A DNA stretch of 24,806 nucleotides from a virus, in IMG/VR virus record IMGVR_UViG_3300022200_009154, positions 1 through 24,806 of that record; one strand, written 5' to 3'. Positions 16,738-23,855 of this stretch are shown here, piece by piece. The position numbers and the translations under genes were made by a program. The notes below the pieces were generated by a model. That model ran no database searches. It saw only the letters and a program-made list of their open reading frames with translations, and was not told where the DNA came from. Every line of letters starts with the position of its first letter. Within the stretch, counting starts at the first letter, position 1.

Positions 16738-17751
16738 ATGTTTGACTATCATTACCACGAAATTTTAAGGAAGACCATCATTGCTTTCGGAACCTTGTTT
16801 AATGGATTAACCATTAAACATTCTGATAGTAGCGATGATGTAACTAGCGTTATTAAAGTACCTCTTGCTTATGGACCGTCACAAAAGTTTTTGGCAAGAT
16901 TGCAGCAATCCGCAAATCTGAATAAACCCGTCCAAATGACACTACCGAGAATGTCATTTGAATTTGATGGTTTGAGTTATGATCCAACTAGAAAAGTTAC
17001 TTCAACTCAAACTATAATAACTTCTTCTTCAACGGATAAAACACAAGAAAAGAAAGTGTTTATGCCCGTTCCATACAACATGTCATTTGAATTAAATGTA
17101 ATGTGTAAATTGAACGAAGATGCTCTTCAAATTATAGAACAAATTTTACCAAACTTTCAACCAGCATATACCATGTCGGTCAATTTGGTGAGTGAGATCG
17201 GAGAAAAAAGGGATGTTCCAATCATCTTAGATAGTATCACAATGAATGATGATTATGAAGGTGATTTTTCAACTAGAAGAGCATTAATCTATACTCTAAG
17301 ATTTACAGCAAAAACTTATCTGTTTGGACCAGTTTCTTCTGCATCCAACGATGTTATCAAAAGAGTTTCCATTGGTTATATTGCAGCATCTTCTTCAGGT
17401 CTTGATGCACGTAATGGTGGAAGAGATCTTACATACGTTGTTACTCCAAGAGCACTGAAGAACTATACTGGAACTGTAGTTACAAACTTGAATGGAGACA
17501 TCAGTGCTATTGATACGTCTGTTGTCGTTAATGATGCTAGTAGCATAACAGCAGAAACTTACATTGTTATTGATAATGAAGAATTGTATGTTGAGAGTAA
17601 ATCTGGAAACACCTTGACAGTTACAAGAGGTGCTGATGAGACAACCGCTGCAGCACACGTTTCTGGATCAGATGTGAAGGCAATTACAGACGCCGATGAT
17701 GCCTTGATTGAAGTCGGAGATGACTTTGGATTTAGTGGAAGTTTTGAGTGA
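16738..17751 (+). CDS. 15: Tail completion and sheath stabiliser protein gp15, C-terminally extended
   Basis: 337 residues; T4 gp15 has 272. The N-terminus 'FDYHYHEILRKTIIAFGTLF' followed by 'NGLTIKH' and then 'IKVPLAYGPSQKFLARL' corresponds to the T4 start (MFGYFYNSSFRRYATLMGDL, then FSNIQIKR and a later VPITYASKEHF). gp15 forms a hexameric ring that caps the tail tube and sheath and binds the neck. Residues about 251-316 are a 'DE-RG-H' module (17488-17685) that has no place in T4 gp15 and explains most of the extra length. The ATG at 16738 lacks an obvious Shine-Dalgarno. The stop overlaps or nearly touches the gp16 start. Confidence 0.9.
   Translation: MFDYHYHEILRKTIIAFGTLFNGLTIKHSDSSDDVTSVIKVPLAYGPSQKFLARLQQSANLNKPVQMTLPRMSFEFDGLSYDPTRKVTSTQTIITSSSTDKTQEKKVFMPVPYNMSFELNVMCKLNEDALQIIEQILPNFQPAYTMSVNLVSEIGEKRDVPIILDSITMNDDYEGDFSTRRALIYTLRFTAKTYLFGPVSSASNDVIKRVSIGYIAASSSGLDARNGGRDLTYVVTPRALKNYTGTVVTNLNGDISAIDTSVVVNDASSITAETYIVIDNEELYVESKSGNTLTVTRGADETTAAAHVSGSDVKAITDADDALIEVGDDFGFSGSFE
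17488..17685 (+). repeat. 'DE-RG-H' beta module at the C-terminus of gp15
   Basis: About 66 residues: 'TSVVVNDASSITAETYIVID', 'NEELYVES', 'NTLTVTRGADETTAAAHVSG'. It is the cleanest copy of the module also seen at 1506-1736 and 12132-12389, and is appended after the gp15 core. Confidence 0.7.
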
Positions 17752-17756
17752 GTATT

Positions 17757-18173
17757 ATGACAGATAAATTTGATGATTTGAATGATGCATTCAACGTCAC
17801 TGGAGAAATTGTATCACAAACAAGAGAGACCTCCATCAAAAAGATGGATATGTCCCACGAAGATATTAAAAAGGATTATGAATATACAAGAGGAAACTTA
17901 TACAGTTTAATTGAAAAGGGACAAGAAGCAATTAATGGCATTTTGGAGTTAGCACAAGAAAGCGAAATGCCAAGAGCATATGAAGTTGCTGGTCAATTGA
18001 TTAAAAACGTTGCGGATGCAACAGATAAATTGATGGATCTTCAAAAGAAATTAAAAGAAGTTGAAGAAGAAAAAAAATCTGGACCATCAACCGTCAACAA
18101 TGCATTATTTGTTGGTTCAACTTCAGACTTGGCTAAACTTTTAAAATCTGGACTAAAGGAAGATACTAAATAG
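17757..18173 (+). CDS. 16: Small terminase subunit gp16
   Basis: 138 residues from the ATG at 17757. A GTG at 17748, overlapping the gp15 stop by four bases, would add three residues and cannot be excluded; a GAGTGAG run just before the ATG favours 17757. T4 gp16 has 164 residues. The central 'DYEYTRGNLYSLIEKGQEAI' and following 'SEMPRAYEVAGQLIKNVADA', then 'DKLMDLQKKLKE', match the T4 pattern (DDYGVVRRN......DSPRHMEVFATLM....REILKLHKDM). gp16 oligomerises on viral DNA, is long-helical, and regulates the gp17 packaging motor. In T4 gp17 follows directly; here a fibre-like gene and further genes intervene. Confidence 0.9.
   Translation: MTDKFDDLNDAFNVTGEIVSQTRETSIKKMDMSHEDIKKDYEYTRGNLYSLIEKGQEAINGILELAQESEMPRAYEVAGQLIKNVADATDKLMDLQKKLKEVEEEKKSGPSTVNNALFVGSTSDLAKLLKSGLKEDTK
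18165..18172 (+). promoter_or_regulatory. Possible late promoter-like element before the fibre-like gene
   Basis: ACTAAATA overlaps the gp16 stop codon, about 50 bases before the next ATG. It lies just upstream of a hairpin (18177-18194), which would place the hairpin in the leader of a transcript starting here. It has two mismatches to TATAAATA. Weak. Confidence 0.25.
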
Positions 18174-18176
18174 TTC

Positions 18177-18194
18177 TTGGGAGAGAAATCCCAA
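18177..18194 (+). terminator. Candidate hairpin or terminator after gp16
   Basis: TTGGGA (18177-18182), a six-base loop, then TCCCAA (18189-18194) form a perfect 6-bp stem in the 49-base gap after gp16. It is followed by AGTATTATTT, which is T-rich but interrupted. It could be a weak intrinsic terminator or a leader hairpin for the downstream gene. Confidence 0.45.
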
Positions 18195-18222
18195 AGTATT
18201 ATTTACTCATACCCTTGGTCAA

Positions 18223-21200
18223 ATGGCGAACAATAAGAACAATTTACCATCCATTAATGATTTCGCCGGAAATTATGATGATTTGCCTTCAATTAAAGAG
18301 TATTTGAAGGAATCAACTTCAGAAGAACCTGTAGAAAAGGAAGAGGTTCTTCTTGAGGAAGTTAAAGAAGAAAAAAATACAAATTCTGATGGTGTTTTAG
18401 TAGAAGTTTTACGTCTGATTAGTGACGTAAGGAAGGATATTCCTAAAGTACCAGAAGTAAAATATTATGATGAAGAATTAGAAAAATTAAGTGAAGAAAT
18501 TGTAAGAATTAGGGAAGAGGTAAAAGAAACTCCCGAAGTAAAATATTATGATGTAGAAATAGAAGCAATTTGTGATCAAATTGACTCTGTAAAAGAGTAT
18601 ATTTCAGAATCCGTATCAAAAATACCAGAAATAAGAGATAATGTATCTTCATTGGAAGAAACCCTTTCTTATTTAAAAGATACTGTTTCTAATATTCCAG
18701 AAGTTAGATATTATGAAGAGGAGTTGGAAACTCTTCGTAGTGCTATTAATGAAACAAAAAATTCTATTCCAAATGTTCCCCATTGGGTACAAGAAACTGA
18801 AGATGTTCCCGATTTTTCTTGGTATGTAAATGTTAGAAAAACATTTAATGACATTGGAGAGAATTTTGGTAATGTAAGAGATTCTATTCAATCAATAACT
18901 GATAAATTTGATCTTGAAATTGAAAAAATTCAAGAGGAAAAAGAAGTTTTATCTTTTGAAACAAAGATAGAAAAGCAAGCTCTTGAAGAAAAATTAAATC
19001 AAACCAAAACCGAAATCTGGGAAGAATTTAAATCTACATCATCTAAAATTTGGGAATATCATAAAGAATTTAAAGATGATGATCGCAAATTAAAAAAACA
19101 GATCCTTGGTGAGTACAATTCATTAAAACAATCTGTCAACGAAAAACTTGAAAAAATTAATAATCAAAGTGTAGAAACTGATGAATTATTGTTAGGATAC
19201 TTTAATAACTTAAGGGAAGAAATTTCAAATTTCCCAGAAGTAAAATATTATGACGAAGACATTGATGATGTAAGACAAGAAGTTATATCGGTAAGACAAA
19301 ATGTAGAATCAGTAGAATCTGATATTAGTAATCTCTATAAACTTGTAGATATAATTAAGACTTCCCAAAAGCAATTAAAAGAGGAAGTTCAAATTGTAAA
19401 TGAACCAACAGATAAACCACAAAGTGTTGGGGCAGGAAAAGATCCATTGACACCAATGGATCAAAAGTTTGCTACTCTTGAAGATCTTTCCAAACACTAC
19501 AGTTTGTTCATTAACAGAATTCAGCAGCAAATTTCTACCATTGGTGGCGGTGGTGCTGGATTTATCAAAGATCTTGATGATGTTAGTTTTGACCAAACTG
19601 TTGGTAACAACAAACTTTTAATTTACGACCAAGCTAATTCGAAATGGGTTGGTATTGCTAGTACCGCTCTGGGTGGTGGCAGTGTAGTTGGTGCTGCTGG
19701 AACATGGACTACAGACTCTGTTGGTATTCATACAACAAAGAGTGTTGGTATTGCAACCACATCTGCTAAAGCTGGAATTTCCCTTTACGTTGTAGGTGAT
19801 ACTGAAATCACTGGCAATATTTCTGTTGCAGGAACAATAACTTATAATGATGTAACTAATGTAGATTCAATTGGAATTGTCACAGCAAGAAGTGGTATAA
19901 CCGTTGTTGGTGGAGGAATCACTGTTTCTGGAATTTCTACATTCTATGATCATGTAGATTTCAATAATAATATTTTCCACACTGGTATTGCTACATTTGG
20001 ATCCTCTAATGGTATTGGAACAGTCACTATTGGATTGGGAAGCACTGCTCTCTATGTCGATGGTGATGCAAGAATTATCGGTATTCTGACTGTTGGTAGA
20101 GCGTCTGTTACCATTGACGGTAATAACAATACTATTACTTCTGGTATTGTTACCATTACAAATTCTCAGATTTATCTTGGAGATAATATTACTCTCAGTG
20201 GAAGTGCAACAGGTATTAACTCTGCACCTAACGTTTTATATGTTGCAAAAGATGGTAATGATGAAAACAATGGAACTTCTATTGACAACGCAAAATTAAC
20301 AATTTCTGGAGCAGTAGGAATCGCTACTACTGGAACAGTTATTAAGGTTCTTGCAGGAAACTATGCAGAGAACAATCCAATTGAAGTTCCTGCTTTCGTT
20401 TCTATTGTTGGAGATGATTTAAAGACTGTAACTGTAACACCAAATACAGCGACAAAAGATATTTTCCACGTAAGAAAAGGTTGCTATTTGGCAAACATGA
20501 CATTCACAAACCATACAGCACCTGCTGCTGCAATTGGCTTCCCAACAGCAGAGATAGCAACTAATGTTGGAGGTGGAAAGTGGGAAAGTCCATACATTCA
20601 AAATTGCACCAGTAACACTACAACTGGAACTGGATTAAGAATTGATGGTGCTCAAGCAGAAGGACTTAAATCAATTGTTTGTGATAGTTATACTCAGTAC
20701 AATCAAGGTGGTGTTGGAGTTGCAATTACAAACGAAGGATTTGCACAATTAGTTTCAGTATTTACTATTTGCTGTAACGAAGCGATTACTTGCTATAAGG
20801 GATCAACTTGTGATTTGACAAATAGTAACTCAAGTTTTGGAACTTATGGATTGGTTGCAGACGGTGTAAGTAGTCTTCAATCTACTGGTATCGTTACTTC
20901 ATCTGCAGCTGCAGCGCAAGATAATGTTGTAGTTAATATTGGTGCAGGAACAACAAGACCATATGATGGACAAGTCGTTTATTTTGATCAACTCTATCAA
21001 AGTGTAGAGACAATAACTGTTGGATCTGGTGGAACTGGATATACCTCAACTCCAACTGTAACTATCGATGCACCATCTGGACCAAATGGTGAAACTGCAA
21101 CTGCATTTGCAACACTTGAAGGAGAGAGTGTTTCTGAAATTACTATCATCAGTAGTGGAACTCAATACATAGGTACTCCAAATATTACAATATCTGGACC

Positions 21201-21639
21201 TCAAAGTGGAATTAATACTGCGACAGCAACTGCATCGATGTCACCAATTTATTATACAATAAATAGTTCGACACCAGTTGTGTCTGGAATTACTACATTA
21301 ACTCTTGATGAAAACTTGATCAATACTGTTGGTGTTGGTTCAACTGCATATTTTTATCAGCAAAGTAAGATCGTTGCAAGTTCACATACATTTGAATATG
21401 TTGGATCTGGTAATGATATTACTTCAGCAACTCCAAAGAGAGGTGGTGTCACAGTTCAAGCAAATGAAGTTGTCACATCAAATGGAGGAAAGGTAGTTTA
21501 TACAAGTACAGACCAAGCAGGAAACTTCAGAATCGGTGATGAACTACAAATTAATCAAAACACCGGTACAATTAGTGGAAGAGCTTTCACTAGAAGTTTA
21601 TTCTCAGAAATGACACCCTTTATCTTAGCACTCAGTTAA
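18223..21639 (+). CDS. Long fibre-like virion protein: coiled coil plus beta-helix
   Basis: 1138 residues. Residues about 1-60 are acidic and begin with two related short elements, 'LPSINDF' and 'LPSIKEY'. Residues 60-440 are highly charged and helical with heptad character, punctuated by four copies of PEV(K/R)YY(D/E) at 77, 104, 159 and 338. A Gly-rich hinge at about 440-446 is followed by beta-rich repeats of the 'SVGIATT' and 'GIGTVTIG' style to about 665. Residues 668-890 start 'APNVLYVAKDGNDENNGTS' and continue like a right-handed beta-helix (pectate-lyase-like fold). A 'GxGY' module is at 928-1007. The C-terminus 'TSTDQAGNFRIGDELQIN' to 'MTPFILALS' is one I recall as shared by cyanophage fibre-like proteins. 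The likely role is a trimeric fibre or whisker; receptor binding is possible. No catalytic residues could be identified. Confidence 0.8.
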   Translation: MANNKNNLPSINDFAGNYDDLPSIKEYLKESTSEEPVEKEEVLLEEVKEEKNTNSDGVLVEVLRLISDVRKDIPKVPEVKYYDEELEKLSEEIVRIREEVKETPEVKYYDVEIEAICDQIDSVKEYISESVSKIPEIRDNVSSLEETLSYLKDTVSNIPEVRYYEEELETLRSAINETKNSIPNVPHWVQETEDVPDFSWYVNVRKTFNDIGENFGNVRDSIQSITDKFDLEIEKIQEEKEVLSFETKIEKQALEEKLNQTKTEIWEEFKSTSSKIWEYHKEFKDDDRKLKKQILGEYNSLKQSVNEKLEKINNQSVETDELLLGYFNNLREEISNFPEVKYYDEDIDDVRQEVISVRQNVESVESDISNLYKLVDIIKTSQKQLKEEVQIVNEPTDKPQSVGAGKDPLTPMDQKFATLEDLSKHYSLFINRIQQQISTIGGGGAGFIKDLDDVSFDQTVGNNKLLIYDQANSKWVGIASTALGGGSVVGAAGTWTTDSVGIHTTKSVGIATTSAKAGISLYVVGDTEITGNISVAGTITYNDVTNVDSIGIVTARSGITVVGGGITVSGISTFYDHVDFNNNIFHTGIATFGSSNGIGTVTIGLGSTALYVDGDARIIGILTVGRASVTIDGNNNTITSGIVTITNSQIYLGDNITLSGSATGINSAPNVLYVAKDGNDENNGTSIDNAKLTISGAVGIATTGTVIKVLAGNYAENNPIEVPAFVSIVGDDLKTVTVTPNTATKDIFHVRKGCYLANMTFTNHTAPAAAIGFPTAEIATNVGGGKWESPYIQNCTSNTTTGTGLRIDGAQAEGLKSIVCDSYTQYNQGGVGVAITNEGFAQLVSVFTICCNEAITCYKGSTCDLTNSNSSFGTYGLVADGVSSLQSTGIVTSSAAAAQDNVVVNIGAGTTRPYDGQVVYFDQLYQSVETITVGSGGTGYTSTPTVTIDAPSGPNGETATAFATLEGESVSEITIISSGTQYIGTPNITISGPQSGINTATATASMSPIYYTINSSTPVVSGITTLTLDENLINTVGVGSTAYFYQQSKIVASSHTFEYVGSGNDITSATPKRGGVTVQANEVVTSNGGKVVYTSTDQAGNFRIGDELQINQNTGTISGRAFTRSLFSEMTPFILALS
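18451..19251 (+). repeat. Four PEV(K/R)YY repeats in the coiled-coil stalk
   Basis: The hexapeptide starts at 18451, 18532, 18697 and 19234 (residues 77, 104, 159, 338), each time followed by Asp or Glu residues and a helical segment. The first, second and fourth copies share most bases (cc.gaagtaaaatattatga). Spacings are 27, 55 and 179 residues. Pro at the start of each copy should break the helix, so the stalk is probably jointed. Confidence 0.8.
21004..21243 (+). repeat. 'GxGY' modules in the fibre-like protein
   Basis: Residues 928-1007: a clear unit 'VETITVGSGGTGYTSTPTVT', then a degenerate one, 'VSEITIISSGTQYIGTPNIT', each followed by a Gly/Pro-rich turn and an 'ETATAFATL' or 'NTATATASM' strand. 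It follows the same rules as the gp14 array. Confidence 0.7.
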
Positions 21640-21640
21640 T

Positions 21641-21973
21641 ATGGCACAACTAGCACTCAATAGGTTTCAAACAGAAACTTTAGAAATCACTACAGACTCA
21701 CAAACAGCATACACCGCTCCGACTGGATACACAGCGATTGTGTTGTATGCACATGTCACTAATTATGGAGCATCTGATGCGACTGTAACTATGTCACATA
21801 AGAGAAGTTCCACAACAACCGAAATAATCAAAGAAGGTACTGTCCCAGTCAATGATGCATTTATTCCACTTGATGGAAAACTTGTATTGGAGACGAGTGA
21901 TTCTATTCAAGTTTCTGGGAGTGCTAACAGCACGCTAAAATTAATCTTAAGCGTTTTGGAGACTGCAAACTGA
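21641..21973 (+). CDS. Small beta-rich probable virion protein, 110 residues
   Basis: The ATG follows the fibre-like gene's stop by one base, and the stop overlaps the next ATG by one base (TGATG). The product begins MAQLALNRFQTETLEITTDS, has 'YTAPTGYTAIVLYAHVTNYG' and 'ATVTMSHKRSSTTTEIIKEG', and ends in 'LKLILSVLETAN'. The pattern is alternating strands with no Cys, no signal peptide and no membrane segment. It looks like a small beta-sandwich. Position between a fibre-like gene and another small structural-looking gene suggests a fibre accessory or decoration protein; this is inference. Confidence 0.7.
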   Translation: MAQLALNRFQTETLEITTDSQTAYTAPTGYTAIVLYAHVTNYGASDATVTMSHKRSSTTTEIIKEGTVPVNDAFIPLDGKLVLETSDSIQVSGSANSTLKLILSVLETAN

Positions 21974-22215
21974 TGCCAAAACTCATTAGCCAAAAAAACC
22001 TTAGAAAACCAACTGCTAATGGGTATGTACTTTCTAGCAGCACTGTTGGAGTTCAGTCTTGGGTAGATAACAGGTCTGTAGGGATAAACAGTGGAGGATC
22101 CATAATAGGAACCGCTAGTACAATTAATATCGCAAATAAAAATACTGTTACAGTTTCTTCAGGAATTGCAACTGTAACACAATTGACTGATCCTCTTACG
22201 ATCATAGGTTTATGA
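21973..22215 (+). CDS. Small probable virion protein, 80 residues
   Basis: Starts at the ATG in TGATG, one base overlapping the previous gene, and its TGA overlaps the next ATG by four bases (ATGA), so translation is coupled on both sides. It begins MPKLISQKNLRKPTANGYVL and continues 'SSSTVGVQSWVDNRSVGINS', with further beta-type Ser/Thr/Val/Ile repeats. The basic N-terminus followed by a beta tail, and motifs such as 'VGIN' and 'TVTVSSGIATVT', resemble pieces of the fibre-like protein at 18223. It may be a short fibre tip or a remnant of a longer fibre gene. Function unknown. Confidence 0.6.
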   Translation: MPKLISQKNLRKPTANGYVLSSSTVGVQSWVDNRSVGINSGGSIIGTASTINIANKNTVTVSSGIATVTQLTDPLTIIGL

Positions 22216-22367
22216 AGACTTTTAAAGAATTTCAAGAGTCTTGGACTAATAAATATAAAAAGAGTATTGATTGCTCAAATCCGAAAGGATTCTCTCAGAA
22301 AGCACATTGTGCTGGACGTAAAAAAAGAGCAAGAGGTGAACAAACTAAATCAAAACCAGTTGAATGA
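22212..22367 (+). CDS. 51-residue basic protein with a capsid-targeting-like N-terminus
   Basis: ATG at 22212 overlaps the previous stop (ATGA) and its own stop overlaps the next ATG (ATGA), so it sits in a chain of coupled genes. The N-terminus MKTFKEFQES closely resembles the T4 capsid-targeting sequence MKTYQEFIAE, which directs internal proteins into the prohead and is cleaved after Glu by the gp21 protease. The rest contains 'IDCSNPKGFSQKAHCAGRKK', with two Cys and a run of Lys/Arg, a motif I recall in many marine phage proteins of unknown function. A small, head-packaged, DNA-binding protein is the best guess, not proven. Confidence 0.65.
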   Translation: MKTFKEFQESWTNKYKKSIDCSNPKGFSQKAHCAGRKKRARGEQTKSKPVE

Positions 22368-23854
22368 AAAAGAACGGTCGCTGCCCAGAGGGACAATACT
22401 ACTGCTACACCAATAAGGAATGCAAACCCATTCCAAAGGGGTTTATGGTGGATCCTCAAGGTATGCTCCGTAAAGAAAATGGTGCTTCAATTGATGAGGC
22501 AAGTAAAAGTGGAGATTCATCACTTCGTGATTGGTTTAGTAAAAGTAAATCATCAGACGGGAAACCTGGTTGGGTTCAACTGGGTGGTAAATATGCTGGA
22601 AAACCTTGTGCTAAGCAACCAGGTCAAACCACTAAACCAAAGTGTGGTTCCAGTAAAATGAAGCGTGCTCTCTCCAAAGATGAGGAGGAAAGAGCATTTC
22701 GTCGTAAGAACAGTCAAGATCCAAATCCAGACAGAAGAGGGAAGGCAATTAACGTGGCTACTGAAGAAACGAAAAAAGATCATGAATATTCAATGGCACG
22801 TTCTGAACTCAAAACTGTCAAAAATGCTGCTAAAAGACTTGAAAAGAAAATGGGCAAAAAAGGAGAAGGAAACCTTGAAGCTTGGGTTCAGTCTAAAATT
22901 ACAAAGGCAGCAGATTATATTGATACTGCAGCAGACTACGTGACAAACGAAGCAGCGGGAGAGAAAGACGCTTGCTATCATAAAGTAAAGTCACGCTATA
23001 AGGTTTGGCCAAGTGCATATGCGTCAGGAGCACTGGTCAAATGCCGCAAAAAAGGTGCATCTAATTGGGGAAATTCAACGAAGAAAGAAGAATTTTCTGA
23101 TTGGAGAGAAGAATTAGAACTTGATGAGAAGTGTTGGAAAGGGTATGAGAAGAAGGGCATGAAGACTATGTTTGGTAAGAGATATCCAAACTGTGTCAAA
23201 AAAGAAGAGTCTTGTCCAATTTGTAATTGTGATCCTTGCCAATGTCTTGAAGGAACAATAAATGAATCCATTAGAATGCCAACAAGAGTTGGAAATATTG
23301 TTTTGGTTCATTTAACTTTTAGGGGAAAATATTATGCAATGAAAATGTTTTTCCCCCATGCGAAAGTACCTTCTAGAAAAGACGTTCAAAATGAAATAGT
23401 CAAAGTATATCCTGGCGCAAAACTACAAAGTTTTCAAGTATCCGAGTATGAACCAGGACAACCATTCCTCCAAGTCTCAGAAGGAAGAGACGAAAACGGA
23501 GAAGGAATTGAGGAAAATATTGGATATGACAATCAAACATCAACAGAATTGCCTAAGAATGCCAAAAGGTCATCAGTAGATGAAGACTGGCAATCAGTAA
23601 ATCGTAAAGACAAAACTGATGGATTAAGCCCAGCTGCTGTAAAAGCATATCGCCGCGAAAATCCAGGTTCCAAACTGAAAACTGCTGTTACCAAAAAACC
23701 ATCAGAACTTAAAGCAGGGTCTAAAGATGCAAAACGTCGTAAGTCATTCTGCTCAAGAATGAGTGGAATGAAAAAGAGATTGACCTCTGCTAAAACTGCA
23801 AGAGACCCAGATTCAAGAATTAATAAAGCCCTTCGTCGTTGGAACTGTAATTAA
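22364..23854 (+). CDS. Cys-rich basic patchwork protein of marine phages, 496 residues
   Basis: Composed of separate motifs in order: Cys cluster with Cys 7, 14 and 20; 'GWVQLGGKYAGKPCAKQPGQ' at 69-88, similar to what I remember as DUF5872-type sequences; helical 'SMARSELKTVKNAAKRLEKK' at 143-162 and 'GEGNLEAWVQSKITKAADYI' at 167-186; 'ACYHKVKSRYKVWPSAYASG' at 203-222; 'LDEKCWKGYEKKGMKTMFGK' at 253-272; a zinc-ribbon-like CPICNCDPCQC at 284-294; a 'YxMK...YPGA' domain at 305-360; and a C-terminal basic domain 419-496 ('GLSPAAVKAYRRENPGSKLK' to 'INKALRRWNC') that I recall as DUF6321. Lys and Arg are abundant, with no membrane segment. It overlaps the 51-residue gene by four bases. Role unknown; DNA binding or head packaging is inferred from charge and neighbours. 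Confidence 0.75.
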   Translation: MKKNGRCPEGQYYCYTNKECKPIPKGFMVDPQGMLRKENGASIDEASKSGDSSLRDWFSKSKSSDGKPGWVQLGGKYAGKPCAKQPGQTTKPKCGSSKMKRALSKDEEERAFRRKNSQDPNPDRRGKAINVATEETKKDHEYSMARSELKTVKNAAKRLEKKMGKKGEGNLEAWVQSKITKAADYIDTAADYVTNEAAGEKDACYHKVKSRYKVWPSAYASGALVKCRKKGASNWGNSTKKEEFSDWREELELDEKCWKGYEKKGMKTMFGKRYPNCVKKEESCPICNCDPCQCLEGTINESIRMPTRVGNIVLVHLTFRGKYYAMKMFFPHAKVPSRKDVQNEIVKVYPGAKLQSFQVSEYEPGQPFLQVSEGRDENGEGIEENIGYDNQTSTELPKNAKRSSVDEDWQSVNRKDKTDGLSPAAVKAYRRENPGSKLKTAVTKKPSELKAGSKDAKRRKSFCSRMSGMKKRLTSAKTARDPDSRINKALRRWNCN

Positions 23855-23855
23855 A

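Noticed and set aside
22247-22255. TAATAAATA inside the 51-residue gene as a promoter for the 496-residue gene
   Set aside because: More than 100 bases before that gene, within coding sequence, and the two genes are already coupled by an ATGA overlap. Not strong enough to list.
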